From an uncultured Collinsella sp. (lineage in GTDB: Bacteria; Actinomycetota; Coriobacteriia; Coriobacteriales; Coriobacteriaceae), in NCBI GenBank assembly GCA_934654795.1, contig CAKUGT010000002.1:58133-122132 (forward strand): 64,000 nt of DNA, given 5' to 3'. Under the pieces are notes generated by a model. That model was not told the origin of the DNA. It did not search any database and saw only the letters and a list, made by a program, of their open reading frames with translations. The translations under genes and the position numbers were made by a program. Positions 35,430-43,149 of the stretch are shown here, piece after piece; positions within the stretch are counted from its first letter, which is position 1, and the number at the start of each line of letters is the position of its first letter.

Positions 35430-36521
35430 TTAGCGTTTCTTTCCGCGGAAGAAGAAGCCGTGCAGTGACGGCTTGAGGCCGCGGTTGGCGCGATGCTCCT
35501 CGACGCGCTCGTGGATCGAAGCGACGCGCTCGATGACTTCGTCGGGAATCGGCACGTCGGGATTCATGTTCTCGACCTGGCTGACCTCGGCGGCGGAGAC
35601 CTGGTCGATAATGGGCACATCGTCGTGCGAGATGACAGGTGTGGCGTCTTCCTTCATCTTGCGATAACGCTGCATCATGTCGGTCTGTAGCTGCTGGGCC
35701 GAAGGCGGCGTCCAGATGATGGCGTTGGCGCCGGCGGCGATGGTTTCACGGATGCTCTCGGGCGTCTTGCCGCCCGGCGCGATGAGCGGCAGGTTGGGAT
35801 AGTGCTTGCGCAGCTCGCGTAGGACCTGGGGCGTGTTCTTGCCGGCGGCGATGTTGAGAATCTTGGCTCCAGCGCGCACCTTGGCGTGGGCATCGTCGTC
35901 GCAGCGAACGACCGTAGCGATGACGGGGATGTCGGCGATGTTGGTGATGTGCTCGACCATCTCGGCGGTGGCGGGGGAGTTGACCACACAGCCCGCCGCG
36001 CCCTGCATCTCGGAGACGGCTGCCATCTGAACGGAGCGCTTGCCGGTGGTGGTGCCACCGCCCACGCCTACGAAGACCGGGCACTCGGCGACGGTCAGCA
36101 GCGCCTGCGTAATGGCGGGCTGCGGCGTGAAGGGGTAAACGGCAAAGACGGCATCGGCGTTGGAGTTGCGGATGACCGCGACGTCGGTGGTGTAGATGAG
36201 CGATTTGATACGACGGCCGAAGAGCGTGAAGCCGCTGGCCTCCTCAATCTCGTCGGGCATGCGGAGGGCCGCCTTGCGCAGGCGTCCGTCGATGGGCAGG
36301 GGCTCCATAGGGAGCAGGCCGTTGGGCGTGACGGCTACCTGGGGTTCGGTGAACTCGTCTGCGAGCTCGACCTCGGAGAAATCGACCGAGGCGACAATGT
36401 CCTCGTGAACCTCGGCGGGCACATCGATGGGGGCTTGGTCGTTTGTCGCGGCAGGCGTGTCGAAAGAGCTGGTGCCGACGAAGGCGTCGACGCGCTCATT
36501 TAGATCGTTGAGGGTATCCAT
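35430..36521 (-). CDS. TIM-barrel protein of unknown function
   Basis: The 363-residue protein has a disordered acidic N-terminus (1-75), then a beta/alpha-barrel from ~85 to 290. Strand ends are rich in Gly and Asn: PVFVGVGGGTTTGKRS, GAAGCVVNSPAT, IPVIATVVRCDDD, AGAKILNIAAGKNTP, LPLIAPGGKTPESI and GANAIIWTPPS. Related proteins in Clostridia and Coriobacteria are labelled hydrolase or barrel-domain protein without biochemical proof. The layout suggests a phosphate-binding barrel, but I cannot name a substrate. The tail is basic (FFFRGKKR). ATG 36521 has a weak ribosome site. Confidence 0.6.
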   Translation of the reverse strand: MDTLNDLNERVDAFVGTSSFDTPAATNDQAPIDVPAEVHEDIVASVDFSEVELADEFTEPQVAVTPNGLLPMEPLPIDGRLRKAALRMPDEIEEASGFTLFGRRIKSLIYTTDVAVIRNSNADAVFAVYPFTPQPAITQALLTVAECPVFVGVGGGTTTGKRSVQMAAVSEMQGAAGCVVNSPATAEMVEHITNIADIPVIATVVRCDDDAHAKVRAGAKILNIAAGKNTPQVLRELRKHYPNLPLIAPGGKTPESIRETIAAGANAIIWTPPSAQQLQTDMMQRYRKMKEDATPVISHDDVPIIDQVSAAEVSQVENMNPDVPIPDEVIERVASIHERVEEHRANRGLKPSLHGFFFRGKKR

Positions 36522-36712
36522 GGAAGCTCGATTCTATGTGATGACGGCCGGCGCGATGCAGCCGGAATTGCGAATGCTAAATCGTTTGACGAGTTGATTT
36601 TTCCCCGCCGCGCCATCCGTTAGACCGAAGGGCCGGCGAACGTGAAGGAGCTGTGGTGGCGGGTATTGAGGTGCTATCTTGAATGTCCCGTTTAAAAGAG
36701 AGGTGACGCGGT

Positions 36713-36883
36713 ATGGAATTGACAGCAATGTTTAGCTCGATTGGCCTGTGCGTGGGCGCAATCGTTGCCGCCGCGGTCATCTACTTTGTGGTCACGGCCA
36801 TTAAGGGCAAAAGGGCCGAACGCAAGGAGCGCGCGACGCTTAAACAGCATCGCGACCAGCAGAGCAAACGCGCACGGAGATAG
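36713..36883 (+). CDS. 56-aa single-pass membrane peptide
   Basis: A short ORF, MELTAMFSSIGLCVGAIVAA to KRARR, with AGAGAGGTGA upstream of its ATG. The first ~30 residues form a hydrophobic helix and the remaining 26 are strongly basic (KGKRAERKERATLKQH), so it is an N-out/C-in small membrane protein by the positive-inside rule. It stands alone between two minus-strand genes. The good ribosome site and sensible topology support it. Function unknown. Confidence 0.6.
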   Translation: MELTAMFSSIGLCVGAIVAAAVIYFVVTAIKGKRAERKERATLKQHRDQQSKRARR

Positions 36884-36907
36884 CTTGTTGAGTTTTGGAT
36901 CCGTGCG

Positions 36908-38011
36908 CTAGCTGCGTTTTCGGATCAGGGCAATGTAGAAGCCCTCAAAGTCGCGGCTAGGCGGAATGGTGAGCGTGCCGGACAGGCCGTTGGCGATGGC
37001 CGATACCTGACCCGCGGCAATGGCCTCGGTTAGGGCGTTGGACTCGATGCGCGGCTCCTCGCCAGCTTCCTGGGCGCGGCGTGCCTCACTTTCGCTTGGC
37101 GTGCCGTCGAGGGGGATGAGCTCGCAGTCCATATGCTTGTCGAGGGCCTCTTGCAGGGCGTCCTCGTTTTCCTGCGGCAAGATCGAACAAGTCGAATAGA
37201 CGAGCGTGCCGCCCGGTTTGAGGGTTCCCATGGCGCGGTCCAGAAGCGCACGCTGCGAGCGGGCGCATTTGACGAGCAGCTGCTCGGTCAGGCCGCGCAG
37301 GGTTTTCTCGTTGCCGCTGATAACGGTGCCCGTGCCGGTGCAGGGAGCGTCGAGCAGGATGCGGTCAAAGCGGAAGAACTCGTCGAGCTCGCGTGCGTCG
37401 GTGCGCATGACGGGCACGTTTTTTGCGCCTTGGCGGTGGAGGTTGGCTTCGAGCTTCTCGGCGCGGGGAATGCTCATCTCGCAGGCGGTAAGGTGCGCCT
37501 GCCCCTGCGTGAGGGCGGCGATCTGCGTCGTCTTGCCGCCAGGGGCTGCGCACATGTCCAGGATGTCCTCGCCTACCTGAGCGCCCAGGACCAGCGGCGG
37601 CATCATGGACGACAGGCTCTGCAGGTAGATCTTGCCGTCGCGGTAGATGTCGAGATCCCACAGATCGGAAACCTGGGCCTCGGGCAGGATGAAGGCGTCT
37701 GGGTACCAGGTGACGGGGTTGTGAGCGATGCCGGCGGCATCGAGCGCCGCAGCGATGTCCTCGACGGTTGCCTTGAGCGTGTTGGCGCGCAGCGTGACCG
37801 GGCGTGTGGCCGCGGCGCCGAAGCCCTCGATCATGAGCTCGGCATCGGCGGGCGCATAGGCGCCGGCGACCGTGTCGACCATAAAGCGCGGCAGGTCGGC
37901 GGCGGAGTGTTGGGCGGCAAGCTGGTCGGAAAGCTCGGTAGCAGCAAACTGCCTGAGCTTGAGCTCGGCCTTGACCTGCTTTTTCTGCTTACGACGACGC
38001 GGCTTGGACAT
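36908..38011 (-). CDS. rRNA (cytosine-C5) methyltransferase, RsmB/RsmF (NOP2) type
   Basis: A 367-residue SAM-dependent RNA m5C methyltransferase. Motif I is ILDMCAAPGGKTTQIAAL, motif IV is DAPCTGTGTV with the release cysteine, and motif VI is VYSTCSILPQENE with the nucleophilic cysteine. The N-terminus is very basic (MSKPRRRKQKKQVK). There is no NusB domain, so it is not a full RsmB, and no C-terminal PUA-like extension as in RsmF is obvious. The target nucleotide is not predictable. ATG 38011 is preceded by GGAAGGAAAG. It lies downstream of the MetRS-like gene on the same strand, 36 bases away. Confidence 0.88.
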   Translation of the reverse strand: MSKPRRRKQKKQVKAELKLRQFAATELSDQLAAQHSAADLPRFMVDTVAGAYAPADAELMIEGFGAAATRPVTLRANTLKATVEDIAAALDAAGIAHNPVTWYPDAFILPEAQVSDLWDLDIYRDGKIYLQSLSSMMPPLVLGAQVGEDILDMCAAPGGKTTQIAALTQGQAHLTACEMSIPRAEKLEANLHRQGAKNVPVMRTDARELDEFFRFDRILLDAPCTGTGTVISGNEKTLRGLTEQLLVKCARSQRALLDRAMGTLKPGGTLVYSTCSILPQENEDALQEALDKHMDCELIPLDGTPSESEARRAQEAGEEPRIESNALTEAIAAGQVSAIANGLSGTLTIPPSRDFEGFYIALIRKRS

Positions 38012-38047
38012 CCGTCTTTCCTTCCCATTCCATTACATGTCGAGTGT

Positions 38048-40198
38048 TTAGTACTGGCTCTCGTGCTTGCTGAAGAAGTCGAAGCGCGGGGGCAGTGGCT
38101 TTACGCGGTGCTCGCCGGGCTTCTCGCCCAGACTCTCCACAAATTCGTCCGTGGAGGCGAAGATGTTGTCCCAGCTAAAGAAGGCGACCGGGTCAACGTC
38201 GAAGTACTCGCAGATGAGCTCGCAGCCGGCAGGGACGATGCCGTGCATGAGCACGGTCGCCACGCGCAGCTCGGTAAAGGCGTCGACGAGGGCCTGCGTC
38301 ATTGCGGCGTTTGCCTCGTTACCCTCGAGCTTGTTGGCGGCCTTGGAGGCATCGCTCCAGCGCTTGTTGGCGGCGCGCAGGTAGTCGTCGCACACGGCAA
38401 GCGCGCGGTGCGTCTCGAACTTGTACATAGCCTGCTCAAAGGCGAGAGCTGCCTGCTCGGCGGCTTCGACCACGGCGGCAGAGGCCGCACCGGCGGGGAT
38501 GCAGCCGTTGCGATAGGGGCTCTCGTCGCCCTCCTTGACGGCGACGCCGTAGAAGCAGCTGCGGGCCAGGCGGTTGAACACGCCGGTCAGCAGCGCGCTC
38601 TCCTTAAGGGCCGGATCGATGACGCGCTTGTCGTCGCAGGCGCGCACCTCGTTGCCGTCCTTGTCCTTGCCGGTCACGCGGGTGTCGTATGCCTTGGGGC
38701 TAAAGCTCACCGGCTTTTCGGACAGGCCGAGCGACAGCCAGTGCGCGCGCATCTGCTCGCAGGTGTAGTGGTTGAGCAGGTCGTCTGCCGGCGGGGGAGG
38801 CGTCTGCGAGGACGAGCTGGCCTTTTTGCCCATGTAGAGCAGGTGGTAGCAGGCGCTGACGGTGCTCTGCGTAAGGTCCCAACCCAGGGCCTCCCACATG
38901 GCGGTCTGCGCGATGCAGTAGAAGTAGATGTTGTCCTGGCCAATAAACTGGTAGATTTGCGCGTCGTCCGAGCACCACCAGTCGCGCCAGTCGAGCGAGC
39001 TGTGCTGATAGGCGGGCGCAGGCACCTGCGTGGAATCGGCGGCGGGCTCGCCCATGAGGGCGGCATCCTGGGCGGCGACACCCTCGGTCACGCCGGCGGC
39101 CTTGGCGTCGCGCGCGAGCACGGTGCGGGTGTAGCTGATGGGCGCCCACAGGCTCTCGGGCCAGCACCAGCAGGTGACGTCGGAAACGCCGTCGACCTGG
39201 GGCACCGGGACGCCCCAGTCGATGTTGCCGGTGATGCGGAAGGGCACGAGCGCCTTGCCGCTGCGGAAGCGCACGCCGCCGTTGGCGAGCACCGCGTGGG
39301 CGTCGTCGCGCTCCTTCCAGCTGGGGAAGGTGACGGTAAAGCTATTCTTGTTGCCCTCGGGCTCCAGCACGGTGTGCTCGGGCAGCTGGTCCTCGACGGC
39401 GTCGAAAGCCTCGCGGAACTTGTTCTGAATATAGAGCTGAGCCGGCAGCAGCCACTCCTCCATGGTCTTGGAGACCACGGAGCGAACCTGCGGGTTCTGG
39501 GCGAGCTTGGCGGTGTAGGTCTTCATAAAGTCGAGGTAGGCCGGCAGGTCGAAGTAGAGGTTGTCGACCGGGCGCAGCTCGGGCACCTCGCCGGTGAGCT
39601 GGCTCTTGGGCGCGATGAGCTCCTCGGGCTCAAACTGGTGACCCAGGTCGCACTCGTCGGCATAGGCCTTCTCGGACTTGCAGCCCTGGATGGGGCAGCG
39701 GCCGATGACCTGGCGGCCGTTGAGGAACGTGCCGGCCTTGGCGTCGTAGAACTGCAAGGTGGAGCGCTTGGAGATGGTGCCCTGCTCGTGCAGGCGCTCG
39801 ATAATCTCGGCGGTTACCTCGTTGTGAATCTGGACGGCCGGCTCAAGGCCCGAGCCGCCGTAGATGTCGCAGCTGATGTTGTAGTTGTTGAGGGTCGCGG
39901 CCTGACGGGAGTGGTTGGACTCGACGTACTCGCTAATGGACTTGTCGTAGCCCTCGTTCTCCTTGAGCTTGCGGTAGCTCTCCATGATGGGCGAGCCGTA
40001 GCAGTCGGTGCCCGAGGTGAAGATCACGTTCTCGCGGCCCAGACGGTCGCGCAGGAAGCGGGCGAAGAAGTCGGCCGGGACAAAGACGCCACCAACGTGG
40101 CCGAAGTGCAGGCCTTTGTTGCCGTAGGGCTCGCCGGCGGTAACGATGGCGCGGCGCGGCCAGCTGGGACGGTCGTTCATGGAGTATTTGGATGCCAT
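38048..40198 (-). CDS. Methionyl-tRNA synthetase-like class I synthetase, variant KMSKS
   Basis: A 716-residue class I synthetase closest to MetRS by pattern. The HIGH motif is HFGH (KGLHFGHVGG), the CP domain contains a C...C zinc-like pair (RCPIQGC), and DWGVPVP and IGQDNIYFY match the MetRS core. The KMSKS loop is replaced by GKKASSSSQTPPP, so the ATP-stabilising second Lys is missing. The C-terminal ~170 residues are a helical anticodon-binding region; no tRNA-binding EMAP domain follows. Similar KKASSSS variants occur in other gut anaerobes as far as I recall. It may be the cell's MetRS or a paralogue. ATG 40198 follows AAGGAG. Confidence 0.8.
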   Translation of the reverse strand: MASKYSMNDRPSWPRRAIVTAGEPYGNKGLHFGHVGGVFVPADFFARFLRDRLGRENVIFTSGTDCYGSPIMESYRKLKENEGYDKSISEYVESNHSRQAATLNNYNISCDIYGGSGLEPAVQIHNEVTAEIIERLHEQGTISKRSTLQFYDAKAGTFLNGRQVIGRCPIQGCKSEKAYADECDLGHQFEPEELIAPKSQLTGEVPELRPVDNLYFDLPAYLDFMKTYTAKLAQNPQVRSVVSKTMEEWLLPAQLYIQNKFREAFDAVEDQLPEHTVLEPEGNKNSFTVTFPSWKERDDAHAVLANGGVRFRSGKALVPFRITGNIDWGVPVPQVDGVSDVTCWCWPESLWAPISYTRTVLARDAKAAGVTEGVAAQDAALMGEPAADSTQVPAPAYQHSSLDWRDWWCSDDAQIYQFIGQDNIYFYCIAQTAMWEALGWDLTQSTVSACYHLLYMGKKASSSSQTPPPPADDLLNHYTCEQMRAHWLSLGLSEKPVSFSPKAYDTRVTGKDKDGNEVRACDDKRVIDPALKESALLTGVFNRLARSCFYGVAVKEGDESPYRNGCIPAGAASAAVVEAAEQAALAFEQAMYKFETHRALAVCDDYLRAANKRWSDASKAANKLEGNEANAAMTQALVDAFTELRVATVLMHGIVPAGCELICEYFDVDPVAFFSWDNIFASTDEFVESLGEKPGEHRVKPLPPRFDFFSKHESQY

Positions 40199-40331
40199 GG
40201 GACTCCTTCGCGTATAGGTGAGGGCGCGGCCGGGCGCGGGGCTCGGCGGCGCGGTGGTCAATTCGTGCATATCGTTCGACATTATCGCACATACGGGCGG
40301 GTGCGTGGCAGGGGCGCTATCCTAAGATGCT

Positions 40332-40901
40332 ATGAATGAGATTTCCAACATACATGCGTTTGAGGACGAGGATTTTCTGCACGCTTGCTTCGTGTGGGGG
40401 ATGATCGTGCTTGCGGTGTTCGCCGCTTGCCTGGTGCCGGTGTTTATGCTGCTGGGCGGGCCTGCGGACTTGGATGCTGCTGACGCGGACGGCTGGACGG
40501 CGGTCGTGGGCTGGATAGTCGGCTTGACTGCGGTTTCGGCAGCGTCGTTTGCCGTGCACGAGCTGGTGCATGCGGTGCTCTTTAAGTTGTTTGCGCCTGC
40601 CGGTGCGCACGTGACCTTTGGGGCGAACCGCGAGACGTGCATGATCTATGCCTGCGCTGAGGGCATTGTGTATTCGCGCCTGCGGTATGTGGCGATTTGT
40701 CTGGCGCCGACGGTTGTTTTGACGGTGGCGTTTGCCCTGGGCTTTGCGTTTTCGGGCTATCCGCTGCTGTGTTACCTGGCGGCCGGTCTGCACTTGTCGG
40801 GCTGTGTGGGCGACTGGTATTACGTGCGGACGATTCTGCGCGACCGCCGTATCGTCGCCTGCGAGGACACATCGTTTGGCGTTCGCTTTTTTGGAAAGTA
40901 G
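40332..40901 (+). CDS. DUF3267-type putative membrane zinc protease
   Basis: The 189-residue protein has four hydrophobic segments and the zinc-binding-like motif HELVH (FAVHELVHAVLF, ~residues 75-86) within a membrane helix, as in DUF3267 proteins. A further motif (FGANRETCMIYACAEG) follows. The family is predicted to contain membrane zincins, but activity has not been shown for most. It diverges from the MetRS-like gene and precedes queH by ~60 bases. Its own ribosome site is weak. Confidence 0.75.
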   Translation: MNEISNIHAFEDEDFLHACFVWGMIVLAVFAACLVPVFMLLGGPADLDAADADGWTAVVGWIVGLTAVSAASFAVHELVHAVLFKLFAPAGAHVTFGANRETCMIYACAEGIVYSRLRYVAICLAPTVVLTVAFALGFAFSGYPLLCYLAAGLHLSGCVGDWYYVRTILRDRRIVACEDTSFGVRFFGK

Positions 40902-40962
40902 CCTTTTGGGATGATTTTTCTGGGACGGGGATTAATAAATCATTGTGGGAGAGGAGATGTCG

Positions 40963-41538
40963 ATGAAGCCGTTGCTGCTGCATGCTTGTTGCGCGCCGTG
41001 CTCGCTGGAGCCGGTTCGCTTGCTGCGCGAGGAGGGGTTTGAGCCCACGATTTGCTGGACCAACCCCAATATTCAGCCGCGCGGTGAATGGCAGCGTCGC
41101 CTGGACGAGCTGCGCTGGTGGTGCGCTGACGGCGACATTGAGCTCATCGAGGCGGGCGAGGATCGCGAGCGTTGGGAGGCCGGTGTGGCCCCGCTGGGCG
41201 CCGATCGTCCCCGTCGCTGTTGCGCGTGCTATGCCTTGCGCTTGGCCGAGGCGTGCCGGGTTGCCGAGGAGCGTGGATTTGAGTACGTGGGCACGACGCT
41301 CGCCGTCTCGCCGTATCAGCTGTTCGACACCTGCAATGACGTGCTTGAGCGCCTGGCAGCCGCCCGTGGGCTCACCCCGGTGATTCGCGATTTTCGCCCG
41401 TACTATCCCGAGGCCACGCGCCGTTCGCGCGAGTTGGGCATGTATCGACAGAACTACTGCGGCTGTCGCTTCTCTGCTGTTGAGGCGGCCATGGACCGAG
41501 CCCGCATCCGCGACGAGCGCAAAGCGTCCAAAAAGTAG
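40963..41538 (+). CDS. queH: Epoxyqueuosine reductase QueH
   Basis: A 191-residue QueH (formerly DUF208), the non-orthologous alternative to QueG. It reduces epoxyqueuosine in tRNA to queuosine, the last step of the pathway. The family's cysteine pattern is intact: LLHACCAPCS at the start, RCCACYALRL in the middle, and YRQNYCGCRFS near the C-terminus; these bind an Fe-S cluster and a second metal. ATG 40963 is favoured because GAGGAG ends 6 bases before it. queA follows after 64 bases, so they are likely one operon. Confidence 0.94.
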   Translation: MKPLLLHACCAPCSLEPVRLLREEGFEPTICWTNPNIQPRGEWQRRLDELRWWCADGDIELIEAGEDRERWEAGVAPLGADRPRRCCACYALRLAEACRVAEERGFEYVGTTLAVSPYQLFDTCNDVLERLAAARGLTPVIRDFRPYYPEATRRSRELGMYRQNYCGCRFSAVEAAMDRARIRDERKASKK

Positions 41539-41602
41539 TTCTTTTGAGCTGACAGCCTGCTAGGATGTAGAGCGGACTTTACCTATATAAGGAGAATCTG
41601 AC

Positions 41603-42820
41603 GTGTCAATGCGTACCGATGATTTTGATTACAACCTGCCCGAAGAGCTCATCGCTCAGGCTCCCGCCGAGCCGCGCGATTCCTGCCGCCTGCTGGTGGT
41701 GGACCGTAGGGGTTCCGAGACGGGGACGCCGCTGGAGCACGGCGGCACCGTCGAGCACCGCGTCTTCCGTGACGTTATCGACTATATCGAGCCGGGCGAC
41801 GTGCTCGTCATCAACCAGACGCGCGTGATGCCGGCCCGCCTGATCGGCCGCAAGGCCGGCTCGGGCGGCGTGGTCGAGACGCTGCTGCTCAAGCGCCGTG
41901 AGGATGTGGATCCGCTCGGCCATGTGTGGGAGTGCCTGGTCAAGCCGGGCAAGCGCCTGAAGCCCGGTGCTCAGATTGAGTATCGCGCCGGTGGCGCCCA
42001 TGCGCCCGAGGGGGCTCCCGTGGTGCTGACGGCCGAGGTCATCGACTTTGTCACCGATAGCCGCGGTGGCCGTCTGGTGCGCTTTGAGCCGGCCGGTTGC
42101 AATGCCGCCGGCGACCCGCGCACGCTCGACGAGGCCATCCATGCTGCCGGCCACGTGCCGCTGCCGCCCTACATTACCGATTACGAGGGCGACCCCGAGA
42201 AGTACCAGACCGTCTACGCCATGAAGGAAGAGCACTCGGCTGCCGCTCCCACGGCGGGTCTGCACTTTACGCCCGAGCTTATGGCTGCCATCGAGGCCAA
42301 GGGTGCCAAGTTTGCCGCCGTCGAACTCGAGGTGGGCATCGATACCTTCCGTCTGGTGGAGGAGGACGATCCCACGCAGCATGTGATGCACACCGAGCGC
42401 TACCACGTGTCGCAGGAGGTTGTCGACGCCGTGCATAAGGCGAAGGCCGAGGGGCACCGCGTGATCGCCGTCGGCACTACCGCAGTACGCTCGCTCGAGA
42501 GCGCGTTTGACGCCGATGCTCCGGTGTCCGATCCGGCTGTGACGGCGCGCTATTTTGAGGGCCGCGAGGACGGGGCCGATACGCTCGGCCGCGGCGACAT
42601 CGTGGTGCGCGAGAACGCGACGACGCAGCTCTACCTCATGCCCGGCTCGACCTATCACGTGGTCGACGCGCTGATCACGAACTTCCACGTGCCGCGCTCC
42701 ACGCTCATGATGCTTGTGAGCGCACTTGCCACCCGCGACCAGATCATGGATGCCTATGCCGCCGCCATCGAGGAGCGCTACCGCTTCTTCAGCTTTGGCG
42801 ACGCAATGCTCATTTGTTAG
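41603..42820 (+). CDS. queA: S-adenosylmethionine:tRNA ribosyltransferase-isomerase QueA
   Basis: A 405-residue enzyme that transfers and isomerises the ribosyl group of SAM onto preQ1-modified tRNA to give epoxyqueuosine. The N-terminus FDYNLPEELIAQAPAEPRDS, the AAPTAGLHFTPEL motif and C-terminal VDALITNFHVPRSTLMMLVSAL are family hallmarks. The start is GTG at 41603 with GGAG 8 bases upstream; ATG 41609 is the alternative. A covarying RNA-like hairpin begins at the first base after the stop codon. Confidence 0.96.
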   Translation: MSMRTDDFDYNLPEELIAQAPAEPRDSCRLLVVDRRGSETGTPLEHGGTVEHRVFRDVIDYIEPGDVLVINQTRVMPARLIGRKAGSGGVVETLLLKRREDVDPLGHVWECLVKPGKRLKPGAQIEYRAGGAHAPEGAPVVLTAEVIDFVTDSRGGRLVRFEPAGCNAAGDPRTLDEAIHAAGHVPLPPYITDYEGDPEKYQTVYAMKEEHSAAAPTAGLHFTPELMAAIEAKGAKFAAVELEVGIDTFRLVEEDDPTQHVMHTERYHVSQEVVDAVHKAKAEGHRVIAVGTTAVRSLESAFDADAPVSDPAVTARYFEGREDGADTLGRGDIVVRENATTQLYLMPGSTYHVVDALITNFHVPRSTLMMLVSALATRDQIMDAYAAAIEERYRFFSFGDAMLIC

Positions 42821-42985
42821 TTACGCGGTTTTCCAAACCGCGTAACGGCTCGACGCTGCAAACGCCCCTAAGCGGCAATCTGACGTTCAATTGTCGGGCA
42901 TGACCAGAAGGTCAATGCCCTCCTCTTTCACGTCACCTTGCTCGCTTAGGGGCGTTTTCGCTGACTTCGCCAAAGCATCGGCAGG
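42821..42985 (+). ncRNA. Structured RNA-like element, copy 1 (3' of queA)
   Basis: Hairpin 1 pairs 42821-42828 with 42838-42845. A single-stranded GGCTCGACGCTGCAA follows. A long stem pairs 42861-42874 with 42943-42956 (14 bp perfect). It is extended by GCAA/TTGC past a bulged T, then TGACGT (42881) with ACGTCA (42930), and an apical GGGCATGACC/GGTC-A-ATGCCC hairpin. TTTT follows the outer stem. A second copy at 46013-46178 keeps the pairing with different bases. It may double as the queA terminator. Confidence 0.75.
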
Positions 42986-43024
42986 TACTCATTGGGGACG
43001 TACTTAAATGAGTGCCTGCAGAAT

Positions 43025-43088
43025 GAGAGTGGATAATCTCCCGTTTTTGGCCTGCTTGGGGGCTCAAAGTGGGAGATTATCCACTCTC
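43025..43088. repeat. 18-bp perfect inverted repeat
   Basis: GAGAGTGGATAATCTCCC (43025-43042) and its reverse complement (43071-43088) are separated by 28 bases. It could form a strong hairpin; no T run follows on either side. Confidence 0.75.
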
Positions 43089-43090
43089 GT

Positions 43091-43148
43091 CATTGGACTA
43101 GTCTTTGGGGACGTTCTTGTTTGACTAGTCGTTTAAGAACGTCCAATG
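43091..43148. repeat. GACTAGTC/GGACGTTCTT palindromic repeat, compact copy
   Basis: CATTGGAC (43091-43098) pairs with GTCCAATG (43141-43148), GGACGTTCTT (43109-43118) pairs with AAGAACGTCC (43135-43144), and GACTAGTC occurs twice. The same sequence phrases build the larger element at 46218-46374. It abuts the stop codon of the coiled-coil gene. Confidence 0.7.
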
Positions 43149-43149
43149 G

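Noticed and set aside
37133..40339. 1068-codon open frame antisense to the methyltransferase and MetRS-like genes
   Set aside because: It runs opposite two well-supported genes, has the Val/Gly/Leu/His-rich composition of GC shadows, and has no ribosome site.
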